Assembly: GCA_009746045.1 (NCBI GenBank)
Contig: RPFO01000165.1
Coordinates: forward strand, 3,871,918-3,935,917
DNA: 64,000 nt
Direction of reading: 5' to 3'
DNA from: Mesostigma viride
Taxonomy: Eukaryota; Streptophyta; Mesostigmatophyceae; Mesostigmatales; Mesostigmataceae
The stretch's first letter is position 1. The number at the start of each line of letters is the position of its first letter. Under the pieces are notes generated by a model. It was given only the letters and a program-made list of their open reading frames with translations, did not search any database and was not told the origin of the DNA. The position numbers and the translations under genes were made by a program. Of this stretch, positions 1 to 10,335 are shown piece by piece.

Positions 1-509
1 GAGTCACAGGAAGGGGTTCACGCAAGAGAGGAGTATACAGGGGAAGAGGAAGAGTGGGAGGAAGATGACGAGATGGGTGGGCAGCTTGAGGCAATGGGAA
101 ATCAGACTGATTTCCTTTTGTGTTAAGGTGATGGCAAACAAGCCTTCTTTTGGGGGTGGGCATTCGACGCGCCTGCTGGTTCTGGCTGAGAAACTGATTG
201 CGCCTTGCGGTACCTTAACTACAGTGCTGCGATTCCATGCGCTTTTTTATCCATAATGCATTTGTGAGCTCTTTTGTAGAGATAGGCCTTGCTACCAAGG
301 TCTCACTCATTATACTTGAGGCGACCTTGTACCGTTGCATCCTAACAGTGGTCACGTCTTGACTTGCGTCAAAAGGCCATGGCTTAAATCTCTTTATGGC
401 AAGGCCCACGTGCCATTAACTCAGTGTAGCACTAACTCGTGTCTCCGTAGCATTGACTCCGTTCTTCGATAAAAGGGGGGCCGACTTGTTTAGCAACTGT
501 GCCATTGTG

Positions 510-1092
510 ATGAGACAACCAACATGTCAACAGAGCTGTAGAACCATACTATTGTCTCCTTGATAATGTTGTCTCATCTAATAATATGAAGTGATTCCCG
601 ATCGGATGTCTGGCCTGCGCTTGTTGCCTCTTCGATAGTTAGAAGTGATTATTAGTTAAAGAGAGGTTGGGTTAAACAAAGGTAGAATCACTACAACTAC
701 TGAAAAGGCATGGCCGCGTTGGCACGCCATGCATCTAATTTATTAGGTGAGACAATTGTTTTCATTTATTACATTATGAATTGCGAGACAACTACTTGCA
801 TGTATGAAGTGAGACAACTACTTGAAAAACAACTCCGTTGTCGCAGACTATCATACTAATTTCAACTTTTAATTAAGTTCAATGGTTGTCTCATCGCTTG
901 CTAATTTATAAAGCCCCATCAGTATCAATGTTGTGTGTGTGGTTTTTCATATGTTTAGATAAGTGAGACAACTATCAGGTAAAACTAAAATTAAGTAGTT
1001 GTCTCACGTACGCATAGTACTGATTACATTCGGATACACGGTTTATTAGCTGTATAACCATATAACCTTTTGGCCTGCGTTGGTTGTCTCCT
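510..1092. repeat. Cluster of GTTGTCTCA / TGAGACAAC motifs
   Basis: The 9-mer GTTGTCTCA or its complement, with minor variants, recurs about nine times. Copies lie near 511, 551, 568, 748, 785, 809, 884, 963, 997 and 1082, in both orientations and irregularly spaced. Two copies carry the longer form GAGACAACTACTTG. Scattered two-orientation short motifs of this kind are known in subterminal regions of hAT- and Mutator-like DNA transposons, where transposase binds. No transposase gene or terminal inverted repeat was recognised here, so the role is inferred only. Confidence 0.45.
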
Positions 1093-1115
1093 AATTGATA
1101 TAACCTAGTCCTAGA

Positions 1116-1400
1116 GTTACTCTCTGCTGAGATGCATTGCCCTTGCTGTTGCCTAGCCATGATCATCTTCCACCCCATGCCAGGCCTTTTAGGTATGATA
1201 CATCATCATGGTCTATTAATTAATTAATTAAATCATCATGGTGGTGCACGTGCACCTTGTAGTGCACCCGGCCAGAGTTGGTTGCTGTTTACACCCCCCA
1301 CATGCAGGTTGTAGAATAAAATTAAAATTAAAAACCACTAGGTTGTAGCCTATAATGTATTTAAAAACATGCTCATTCTCAGCGATATGACAGTGTTACA
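1116..1400. repeat. Dispersed repeat, copy A
   Basis: The block shares ordered segments with 17845-18055: a CTCTCTGCTGAGA core, a CATCTTCCACCCCAT segment, a GGTGGTGCA..GTGC segment, a GTTTACA segment, and a region ending near TTCTCAG. Intervening bases differ by indels, as in two diverged copies of a non-coding repeat family. The family is unknown; it could be a SINE or the 3' end of a larger element. Confidence 0.5.
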
Positions 1401-1531
1401 TACAGATGCTTCCCACGGAGATCTGCGCTGCTTGTCTCCTTGATATGTTATGATTTGATTTAATTTAAATTAATTTAAACAACCTAGCCCTTCAACGGCG
1501 TTGGATCGCCATGCGTCCAGGAATAGTGTTC

Positions 1532-1963
1532 TCACTCAATACCTGGCCGACGTTGTAAGTACGTCGGGAATCCGGAGTGCTTTCCGGACTCGGGTGAGGT
1601 CTGCACGCAGTGCAACATAATTAACGGTTGGCGAGTCCAGAAATTGGACCACTGCAGGAAGTTATATGATGCAGTATGCCCGTAATCTGAGTAGAGAGGT
1701 GCTCTAATGGACATGCAGAGGCTGATTGACGCTAGCAAGCCCTCTAACCCGATCCTGTAGGAGGTGGCGGTGATTGGGTGCCCAGAAGAATTCGTGTGGA
1801 AAAATTCAAGGCCCAAAGTAGCAGAAAAAAATGCAGCATTGCGCTGCATCAAGCGGGCCACGCCCTTCAAGATGGTAGGGTAAGTCATGTTTTCCACTAC
1901 GCGACCGGCGACATGCGCAAGCACAGCTTGTGGCGGTCTCTTCCTAACGCCGCAACTCCGCAA
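1532..1963 (-). CDS. Doubtful open frame, 143 codons
   Basis: This minus-strand open frame lies just left of the retrotransposon insertion. The translation has mixed composition without low complexity but matches no family I can name. On the minus strand the target-site duplication at 1978-2008 contains TGCTGTAAGTAATT, which could serve as a splice donor, so the frame may belong to a gene disrupted by the insertion. That is speculative. It may equally be a chance frame. Confidence 0.15.
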   Translation of the reverse strand: MRSCGVRKRPPQAVLAHVAGRVVENMTYPTILKGVARLMQRNAAFFSATLGLEFFHTNSSGHPITATSYRIGLEGLLASISLCMSIRAPLYSDYGHTASYNFLQWSNFWTRQPLIMLHCVQTSPESGKHSGFPTYLQRRPGIE

Positions 1964-1977
1964 GTACTGGCCATTAC

Positions 1978-2008
1978 GTATATATTAAAAATATAATTAC
2001 TTACAGCA
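1978..2008. repeat. Target-site duplication, left copy (31 bp)
   Basis: This 31-bp AT-rich sequence, beginning GTATATATTAAAAATAT and ending TTACAGCA, is repeated exactly at 8766-8796. The pair brackets the whole RLE retrotransposon. It is the expected footprint of target-primed insertion. It is far too short to be an LTR. Confidence 0.9.
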
Positions 2009-2118
2009 GAGTGAAATCACTCAAACCAAAGCAAACGCCCAGCTATAAACCTATATACAGAGCCATGTCAAAGCTCTATACTACGATAAGACCAATGGAA
2101 ACGCCTAACGGGAGGAAC

Positions 2119-5100
2119 CTAATAGCCCTGCTGCACCGCAAAATCAGCCCGCATACGGCGGAGCATGATGTCAGCCATGGCCCGAGTCAGCGCCACCGAC
2201 AAGCGCTGACGCCAATATGACGTCCAGGTCCGCGCCGACCATGGGGCCCGCTGGCCCTCCAGGTCCAGCCGGTCCTCCCGGAGCCGGCAACACTCCTTGA
2301 AGAAGGCGGAGGTCAGGGGCCCCATGGCCCCAAACTCCTCCAGGACAAAGGGCACCACACGATGGTGCCCGACGTCGCCGTAGGCCAGGAGCTTGGCCCG
2401 CTCCGCCCGGTCCGCCGTGTAACCTGCCGTGAGGGAGGCCCCAGCCACGTGGCTAAGAGCCAAGGGCCGCGCCACCGAAACGTCAATAAGCAGATGCCGG
2501 CCACCCCCCTCAAAGTCCAGCACCACGATGTCAGGCCGGTGGTTGGGGGAATAGAAGGCAGCGCCATCCGCATCCTCGGACCGGATGTTCGCGTGGGGGA
2601 AAACCGACCGAATCATGGCGAGCACCACCGTCAGGAGGACAGTGTGCAAATACAAATACCAATTCTGATTCTGTTGGCCCCCCATGCAGGCAAGGTAGTG
2701 AGTCCCCGTGGGATCCAGCGGCTGCCCACAGCTACCACAAGGCCGCCCGGCCGGAACAAGAGGCTGCGGGGCAAATAGCTGGTGCCGGAGCGCCACCGAG
2801 TAGTGGCTGGGAGCCAAGGCGAATGGGGGGGCCATGGGAAGAGCACGAAGGTACGCCGAGCCCACACTCCGCAAGGAAAGCGAGAACAGCCACGCACGTC
2901 CCTGGGCGTTGAGGTCCGCGAAAAGAGCAATCCAATCAGCCGTGTGCAGAATACCCGCGTAGGTTTTCTGGTGTTTATCGATGACGCGAGCAGGGAATGC
3001 GGCGGGAGATTGAACGGAGGCGACCGAGGGAGTGCCGCGAGGGAGGTGGCGCTGTACCGCCTGAGCGGCACGGACGGGAGAACAGGCCTGCTGGATCTCA
3101 GCATAGGCCTCCTGGATGGCGGTGACGAAGGGCAAAGGGCTGCTGGGGTCCAGGAGGTCAGGCGCTGCCGTTGCCAAAAGGGGCAGGAGCCGGCAGCTTT
3201 CCGCCCACGACTGAGCGACGGAGCCCAAAAATGCTGCTGGGGCCAGCCGGGCGGCACGAGTCAGACCGCAGCCACCCATCCGTGCAGGCAGGGAGGCAAT
3301 GCGAATAGCATGTGGCGGGAGGTCGGGGCCCGGGACCAGCTGCGCCAAGGCCGACTGGATGCGTTCGTCGTGGCCCTCGGCGGCCAGCCGGACCTGAGAC
3401 GGAAGAGCGCCCCGGAGCCAGTGAACGACGCGAGGGTGAGCGCAAAACCACAGAAGCAGACCCTTGGTCTGCGAATCATGAAGGCGCGCAATCAAGGGCA
3501 GTACCTCAGTGCGTGCCTCGAGGGCGGCCCGCAGAGCATCGATGACAAACGCGGGGTCGCCAACCGGAACGCCGAGGACATCCAACCCATGGAGGCGCTC
3601 GTCCCGGCCCAAGAGCTGGGGCGGAAAGCCGGAGCAATCACCTTGGGGCGAGTACACCGCGCACTTGGCAAGGGTCAACTGGAGGTTGATGTCGGCCACC
3701 GCGGTCTGCAGTGCCAGCAGAGCCGCGGTGGTGTCCGGCACAGGGCCCAGAAGGTAGATATCATCCAAGTAGGCCTGAATAGCGACCGCCGGGTGGGCAG
3801 CATGGACCGCTTGGAGGCAACCCTGGAGGGGGGCGGCAAAGTACAGGGGTCCCAGGGGGTCCCCTTGCTGGGTGCCCGACCGCGACAGCAGGCCGCCGCG
3901 AGTGCCGTCCTCCATGATGTGAACCAGTTGGCCGGGCTGGCCGTAGCACACGGCTGTCCAAGCGTACAAGTCCTCGAAGGACTCCATGACGGCCGCAAAC
4001 ATGCTGGCGCGGGACAGACTGTTGAACGCGTTGTGGCAGTCGACCTTGACGACAGCGTGGGTGGGGTGGGCCTCGAGGTAGGCCTGCACCGAATGGATGA
4101 GGATATCCGCCCCGCCTGGAGTCGTCACCCCCAGCTGGGCCGCCACCGAGGTCTCACCCGCTGCGAGGGGCGGGCAGAAAAAGGCACGGAGCTCGGGCGC
4201 CTTTTGGCGGCAGATCACTTTGCCCACGAGCTTGCGGAGCACCTCACCGCAGGCGATCGGGCGCACCTTGCCCTCGGGGGGGGCAAGACACCCTTGAGCA
4301 GAGCGAGGAGGCGAGCGCCCGCTAACCACTCGCGCGCAGCGGGAGGAACGCGACCAGCCGCCAGGTCAATGAGGGTGTCAAAGAGAATGTCCTCGCCCCC
4401 ATGCCCCACCAGGACCTCCAAGTGCTCGTAGCGCCAGCCCGACGGCCCGGTAGAGGAAGCCCGCGGGACCGCACGCATCACCTCCAGGAAGCAGTCGCGG
4501 TCCAGCCGGAGGGGGGCCGGCAGGGGGTCCGGCACGGGCAGCTGGAATCCGGGCTCCGCAGGGTGAAGAGCCTCCAAGGCCGCCAGGGTAGCCGCATTGG
4601 CGGGGGCGAGCTTGGCCATTTCCAAGCGGGTCATGGCCCGGCTGAGCTGCCCCTCGCGGACGAGGCGGATGACGTCGGCGGCCACCCGCTCGAAGTTGAC
4701 CTCCCCCGACAGCCGGGCCGTGCGCGGGGGCGGCACGCCAAACAGCCCCTCCCAGTCCCCCTGCAGAAAGCGTCGGCAACGGGCAATAACCGCACCCTGG
4801 AGGCCGCGCACACCACGCCCGAGAGGGGTGAGGAGCAGGCGGGGGGTCACCATGTGCAGTTTAAAGCCCAGCGGGTCGTCCGGAGCGGCGTGCATGCGCC
4901 GGAGAGAAACGATTGCACATTGCGCGAAAAGGCTACGCGCGCGGTGGGGGAGGTCGGTCAGGGTAGACGTCGGGTTGATGGCGCATGCATCCCAGGGAAC
5001 CGTGTCAAGCCAACGCCAACTGGCCGAGTAGTCGGGCGGCGGGGGCTGGGAGCCGGTGGGAGCCGAGGCGGGAGGGGGGAGGGGGCCGGGACTGCTGGCC

Positions 5101-7279
5101 GGTTGAGGGGCCGTTGAGCAACACAGGCGCGCGCGTGCTGAGCGCGCCCGTGAATGGAGTACACCCGCTGGCAGTGAGCTTCCGGGCACCGGTAACAGCT
5201 CATGGCCTGCAGATCCGCCGCGCCGAGATCGGGGTGCACAGCGCGAAGGTGCTGGCAGAGGAGGTTACGGTTGTGGAACACACCCGCACACGGGGACCCC
5301 GTGGGAAGCAGCACGGCACACCGGTGAAGGCCGTCGGCGGGCGCTGAGTGGCGGGGAGCGGCGCCAGCAAAGGCAGGACGTGGGGCCTGCGGCGTCTCCC
5401 CAGCCGGGCCGGCAGGCGCGCGCACCACGACCCGACCAGCGCCCGGCAGGCCCGCCGGGGCCACGGAGGAGGCAGTGCCCACCGGGGAGACCCCCAGCGG
5501 AGGGGGATCGAGAACGCCGGCGCCCCTCCCAGGGGGACTCGCCAGCGCGCCCGCGACCACCCCAGGCCCCGGCAACGAGGCCGGGGGCGGCGGCCGAGGG
5601 GTCGGGGAGGCAGCTGGCCCCGGGGCCCGGTGGGGACCCGGCAGGGGACCCAGCGAGACCGGGGGCGGGCCGAGAGGAAGCGCAGTCCCAGGGGGCGGCA
5701 CAACAGCCCGGCACAACGGGCAGCGCGGCACGGAGTGGAGCAAGCTGCGCGCGATGCACGCTTGATGGAATGTGTGGCCGCACGCGGGCAGGCGACACAA
5801 GCCATCCCCCGGCCGGAAGGGCTCAAGGCAGATGGCACAGGAGCCCGACTCGGGGTCGTCCCCCTCCAGAAGGGACCGGACATGAGGGGGGGCGGGTCCC
5901 AGCCGGCCTCCCAGCAACCCGGGAGAGCGGCAATCTGGGCGCGCGAGAGGATGCCGACCGGTTGGTCAGCCGCGGGGTGCCATTCGTGCGGGATGCCTGC
6001 CAACTCCAGGATGTCGTGGAGGAAGGCAGAAACAGGCGTCCCCGCGGTTAGGGGCTGGGCGCGCCCGGCCGAGTCCACCAAGATGGCCTGGCCGCCCTGA
6101 ACCGCGATGGGGGCCCCGAACTCCACACGCAGCATGGCGGCCTGCGCCAGGCTGAGGGAGGTGATGAGAAAGCCCCCACTGGCAACCGGGCCGGGAGGCG
6201 GGGCCTGGGCGTCCAAGAAGAGGCGAAGCTGCCGCGGGGACATGAGGCCCAGGTCGGCGCCGCCCGCGAGGTAGGCCGCCCGCACCGAGACCTGTGCGTC
6301 TCGAGCCACCGCCGTGACGAACTCGACCACCTCCTGACCCACCCGCTCGTCCAGGGAAAGCAGCTCTTCCTGCCGGGCGGCCGGGAGATGCCACGGCAGC
6401 CGGCAGCCGGCGTGATATCCTTCCAAGACATACCCCCAAAGAGTCGAGGCCGTCACCGGGGGGCGGCGGAAAGAAATGTCGCCCGCACCTGCGCAACTAG
6501 GGCCAGGAAGGCCGGGGGCCTAGGGAGCGAGGGGAAGGCGGCCTGGAGCCCGACCGCGTCCAGCAACAAAGGGCAGTACGCCCAAGAAAAGGTGGCGCGG
6601 CCCACCACGCCGACAATGTGCGAGGGCGGCCACGAGGTGAACGCGTGGGCCCGGGGGCCGCCGTCCCACGCGGCAAGGACGGGGGTGGCGGCTGGGTGGC
6701 CAACCGCGGCCGGGGGAAGGGAGGCCAGAGCGTCGGGGAGCGAGGGGCCGGGGGCGGGCGCCGGGGTCGCCAGGCCCGCCGGGGGTCGGCCGGGCCCAGC
6801 CCAGGCGACAGCGCCGCGCCCCCGTCGGCGGGGCCAGGCGACGGGTGGGGCCCCGGGGCCGAGGGCGCCAGGGCCCGAGCAACGGCGGCCCCATCGGGCA
6901 GGCCACGGCCCGCCCCGAGGGCCTCGGCAGGGGGGCACACGGGGCAGGGGGCCGGAGCACCCAGCGGGGAGGGCAGCCCGGGGGCCCGCCGGGGGGGACA
7001 GCGCGGGCACGTCCAGGAGCCCGGCGGGACCCGGTAGAGCCGGGGAGTAAGACACTGCAAGTGCCACCCGGAATTGCAAGCATCACAAACTAACATGTGG
7101 TGCCCGCGGTGCCCGCTCCGGCAGACCTCGCAGACCAAGGAGGGGGAGACCGGGGCGCCCGAGCCCCCCGCAGCCGGGTCGCCCACCTCCGCAAGAAGGG
7201 CCGCAAGCCGAGAGGACCGCCGAGGCGCCAACCGGGGAGCGGGGGAGCCGTTGGGCGAAGGGGGTCGTGGGTCGTCCAT
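2119..7279 (-). pseudogene. Retrotransposon polyprotein: PHD, RING-H2, C2H2, RT, CCHC, RLE (five frame breaks)
   Basis: Coding starts at ATG 7279 and ends at the stop at 2119. The sense runs through five frame changes near 6700, 6453, 5900, 5050 and 4280, each in the direction of one lost base. The last is at a run of eight G (4276-4283) and others are in G/C-rich runs. Domains in order: C4HC3 PHD finger (about 7135-7000); an unrecognised alpha-rich block (6456-5920); RING-H2 with C-x2-C, C-x-H-x2-H-x2-C and C-x2-C (about 5855-5720); two C2H2-like fingers (about 5320-5160). The last 736 codons (4329-2119) hold the RT and nuclease: RT domain A with Asp97 (KVDCHNAF), GTQQGDPLGP at 152-161, catalytic YLDD at 187-190, a C-x2-C-x9-H-x3-C knuckle at 531-548, and the RLE motif RPD at 598-600 with Asp616 in HLLIDV. 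The protein would bind target DNA, nick it and reverse-transcribe its RNA. It is either a pseudogene or an active copy with homopolymer errors in the assembly. Confidence 0.85.
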
Positions 7280-7392
7280 GAACAATCAGGGCAGGCGTGG
7301 CAGCCACCGAGGGGGGGGGCGGGGGGTGTGGGGGGCGGAGCCCCCCACGCGGGGGTTTGGGGGGCGGCAGCCCCCCAACGCGCTGCGGTCGC

Positions 7393-8752
7393 GGTACCGC
7401 CTGCCGTCCGGCACTTTGAAGCCCGCCGGTGCTATAATTCCTATCGTCCACGCATGTTTTCCCCTGCCTCAAACCGCACGTTGCATTTAAATCTGGAGCC
7501 CAAAATTCACTGAAAACGTGTGCCAGCCGGTAGCAAACTGGGCCAAGCTGCCACGGAATGGTGGTACCGCCTGCCGTCCGGCACTTTGAAGCCCGCCGGT
7601 GCTATAATTCCTATCGTCCACGCATGTTTTCCCCTGCCTCAAACCGCACGTTGCATTTAAATCTGGAGCCCAAAATTCACTGAAAACGTGTGCCAGCCGG
7701 TAGCAAACTGGGCCAAGCTGCCACGGAATGGTGGTACCGCCTGCCGTCCGGCACTTTGAAGCCCGCCGGTGCTATAATTCCTATCGTCCACGCATGTTTT
7801 CCCCTGCCTCAAACCGCACGTTGCATTTAAATCTGGAGCCCAAAATTCACTGAAAACGTGTGCCAGCCGGTAGCAAACTGGGCCAAGCTGCCACGGAATG
7901 GTGGTACCGCCTGCCGTCCGGCACTTTGAAGCCCGCCGGTGCTATAATTCCTATCGTCCACGCATGTTTTCCCCTGCCTCAAACCGCACGTTGCATTTAA
8001 ATCTGGAGCCCAAAATTCACTGAAAACGTGTGCCAGCCGGTAGCAAACTGGGCCAAGCTGCCACGGAATGGTGGTACCGCCTGCCGTCCGGCACTTTGAA
8101 GCCCGCCGGTGCTATAATTCCTATCGTCCACGCATGTTTTCCCCTGCCTCAAACCGCACGTTGCATTTAAATCTGGAGCCCAAAATTCACTGAAAACGTG
8201 TGCCAGCCGGTAGCAAACTGGGCCAAGCTGCCACGGAATGGTGGTACCGCCTGCCGTCCGGCACTTTGAAGCCCGCCGGTGCTATAATTCCTATCGTCCA
8301 CGCATGTTTTCCCCTGCCTCAAACCGCACGTTGCATTTAAATCTGGAGCCCAAAATTCACTGAAAACGTGTGCCAGCCGGTAGCAAACTGGGCCAAGCTG
8401 CCACGGAATGGTGGTACCGCCTGCCGTCCGGCACTTTGAAGCCCGCCGGTGCTATAATTCCTATCGTCCACGCATGTTTTCCCCTGCCTCAAACCGCACG
8501 TTGCATTTAAATCTGGAGCCCAAAATTCACTGAAAACGTGTGCCAGCCGGTAGCAAACTGGGCCAAGCTGCCACGGAATGGTGGTACCGCCTGCCGTCCG
8601 GCACTTTGAAGCCCGCCGGTGCTATAATTCCTATCGTCCACGCATGTTTTCCCCTGCCTCAAACCGCACGTTGCATTTAAATCTGGAGCCCAAAATGCAC
8701 TGAAAACGTGTGCCAGCCGGTAGCAAACTGGGCCAAGCTGCCACGGAATGGT
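7393..8752 (-). repeat. Eight 170-bp tandem monomers at the element's 5' end
   Basis: Exactly spaced units start at 7393, 7563, 7733, 7903, 8073, 8243, 8413 and 8583, with a partial ninth unit (about 13 bp) running into the target-site duplication at 8766. Units look identical by eye except for the last, which has T to G near 8696 (AAAATGCAC for AAAATTCAC). Each holds TATAATTCC and an ATTTAAAT stretch. The array occupies the 5' UTR position of the minus-strand element, as promoter monomers do in mouse L1. A promoter role here is inferred. Confidence 0.93.
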
Positions 8753-8765
8753 GGTACCGCCTGCC

Positions 8766-8796
8766 GTATATATTAAAAATATAATTACTTACAGCA
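8766..8796. repeat. Target-site duplication, right copy (31 bp)
   Basis: This is an exact copy of 1978-2008. The host sequence immediately to the right starts CCGCCTGCCGTATATATG. The monomer sequence to the left of the duplication runs CCGCCTGCC into GTATATATT. The element's 5' boundary and the target therefore share a short stretch of homology. Confidence 0.9.
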
Positions 8797-9234
8797 CCGC
8801 CTGCCGTATATATGCGACTAGCTTGCACGCCCGCGCGCATTTGTAATTTTTGGCCATTTCCGACAGCGACCTGCCTTCATCCGGAAGCCATCGCGGCGTC
8901 TGATCATACAGAACAAGGATCCGTATGCATGCGTTACAAAAGAACGGCTATCCGTATATTTCTCTGGCGTCCGTAGAAATGACCTGCCAAAGCTAAAGCT
9001 ACAGTAAAGCTTCTGCAAAAACTCTCTAATGAGTCAGGCTGGAAAGAGGAAATTCCAGCGATCAAGACGTGGAGGGCATGTTGGGATACCCACGCGCTCC
9101 AATTTTGGCCCGGCTGCGGAGGGCAGCAGTTGCTGATTTTTTCATGGTAATTTACTGCAGGGTTTTTGTCAGTCGGGCATTGCGCATGCGGACCAAGGAG
9201 CCTAGCCTAATCTCAATCATAGCAGCTCACGAGC
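8797..9234. other. Intergenic, possible GT29 promoter region
   Basis: About 440 bp lie between the retrotransposon and the GT29 start. No coding gene is supported. The short minus-strand frame at 8818-9018 has no recognisable family. A promoter for the downstream gene presumably lies here, but no defined element can be pointed to. Confidence 0.4.
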
Positions 9235-10335
9235 ATGAAACTTCCATGTACCATCCCTGGCGTCATGTATAATGGTGTTTTCAAACCTCTTTTGGCCATG
9301 GCCTTCTTAAGCGCCCTCCTCGTGGCATGCCATGCACGTCGACCTAGTACTTATAACTCGTCCAGCGTACAATTGGTTAACGGCCTTTTCCCGGTGACCG
9401 GCCAACCCCCCTGCCCATGTTTGGTAGATGGGAATAACAGATCTGCTATCCTCAAGGCTGTTGTTGCGTTGAGGCAGTTTCCAATCTTGAACGAAACTCT
9501 TTTAATGCCGAGCCGCATGAAGAGCCGCCGTGCTTGCCAAGACGTTATCTCGGTTTACCCATACTCTTGGACCCATGACCAGGGACGAAACTCGAGTAAT
9601 ATGAGTTCTGCGGCTGCTCGAGCCAAAAGCTTGACCCAGGAGCTTATGACTGGCTGCAAGGACACATGTGCCGTCGTAGGCAGCAGCATTCGGTTGAGAG
9701 GGGCAGGACACGGGCCAGAAATTGATCGTGTTGATATTGTTATCCGCATGAACAATGCTCCTGTAAAGGGGTATGAAGCTGACGTTGGCAGCAGGACATC
9801 CCTTCGCCTCATATCACCTGATAATCTCATGACATTTCTTAGTAAGGCTGTTGACAACGCTACGTTGCGTGAAGAGCTTGCACCTGACTTGTATGCCATA
9901 CGGTGCCTCAGCCTCCAGTGTCATGTCATGCTGCGGACCCTGTCAACACAAGGTCTTCCACCGGATGGCCTGATGCGTGTTTCGAGGAAACACTTTTTCA
10001 AGTTAATGCATACTGAAGCGGATCGTATGGTACAGTTTAATTTGCCAGCCATAATCCCGATACTTGGATCGATGGGCAGCAGGGGCAAACCAACAACAGG
10101 GTCGATGGCCACCATTATGTCATTCTTGTTCTGTCGAAAAGTTTTGCTCTATGGCTTTGGGGATGAGACTTTTCCTCAATACGGCCACTACTATGGTAAT
10201 GATGCCGTCGATAAGCTACCTACTGTAGCTTCTTCCGCAAAGCCGCCTGACGTGGTATGGCGCCATGATGTTCTTGCTGAGTGGAAGTATTGGAAAGCCT
10301 TAGGAGATGCCGGGCTTATCACAAGAATACCTTGA
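9235..10335 (+). CDS. GT29 sialyltransferase-like glycosyltransferase
   Basis: A 366-residue uninterrupted frame ending TGA. Residues 16-31 form a hydrophobic signal anchor after a short N-terminus, giving the type II Golgi topology typical of GT29. Sialylmotif L covers about 145-192 (CAVVGSS..., then IVIRMNNAPVKGYEADVG). Sialylmotif S covers about 284-309 (PTTGSMATIMSFLFC then LLYGFG). Motif III is HYYG at 318-321. Motif VS is His344-x4-Glu349. All four conserved motifs are present, so the fold and probable activity are well supported. Family enzymes transfer sialic acid or a related acidic sugar from a CMP donor to a glycan; plant and algal members often have unsettled substrates. The first ATG is used; a second Met at residue 11 is an alternative. 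No intron is seen. It lies between transposons with no linked pathway gene. Confidence 0.9.
   Translation: MKLPCTIPGVMYNGVFKPLLAMAFLSALLVACHARRPSTYNSSSVQLVNGLFPVTGQPPCPCLVDGNNRSAILKAVVALRQFPILNETLLMPSRMKSRRACQDVISVYPYSWTHDQGRNSSNMSSAAARAKSLTQELMTGCKDTCAVVGSSIRLRGAGHGPEIDRVDIVIRMNNAPVKGYEADVGSRTSLRLISPDNLMTFLSKAVDNATLREELAPDLYAIRCLSLQCHVMLRTLSTQGLPPDGLMRVSRKHFFKLMHTEADRMVQFNLPAIIPILGSMGSRGKPTTGSMATIMSFLFCRKVLLYGFGDETFPQYGHYYGNDAVDKLPTVASSAKPPDVVWRHDVLAEWKYWKALGDAGLITRIP

Larger units (their letters stand above)
1..1977. other. Gene-poor flank, no confident gene
   Basis: No convincing coding gene is visible. The stretch holds a cluster of a short motif (510-1092), one copy of a dispersed repeat (about 1116-1400), short TTAA/ATTA runs near 1216-1230 and 1455-1480, and one minus-strand open frame at 1532-1963. 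Base composition is AT-rich, unlike the GC-rich retrotransposon that follows. Confidence 0.5.
2009..8765 (-). mobile_element. Complete RLE-type (R2/NeSL-like) non-LTR retrotransposon
   Basis: This 6,757-bp element reads on the minus strand, with its 5' end at 8765 and 3' end at 2009. The bounds are set by an exact 31-bp target-site duplication. From 5' to 3' it has eight 170-bp tandem monomers, a short leader, a long multi-domain protein region (7279-2119, frames broken), and a 110-bp 3' UTR. The RNA-sense 3' end has no poly(A). It finishes in a short hairpin, GAGTGATTTCACTC (2009-2022), directly against the duplication. Protein order is zinc fingers, RT, CCHC and RLE nuclease, which matches the early-branching RLE lineages such as R2, NeSL and CRE. 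The PHD and RING fingers are additions. The exact clade is not determined. Confidence 0.88.

Noticed and set aside
2782-4431. 549-codon plus-strand frame opposite the reverse transcriptase
   Set aside because: It is the antisense of the RT region in GC-rich DNA, where stop codons are rare. Its translation shows no domain, while the minus strand shows RT, CCHC and RLE motifs in order.
7393-8752. CRISPR array or centromeric satellite
   Set aside because: The unit is repeated without unique spacers, in a eukaryotic setting, and the array lies inside the target-site duplication of a retrotransposon.
1978-8796. LTR retrotransposon with short LTRs
   Set aside because: The 31-bp direct repeats are far too short for LTRs, and the protein has an RLE nuclease after the RT with no integrase or protease.
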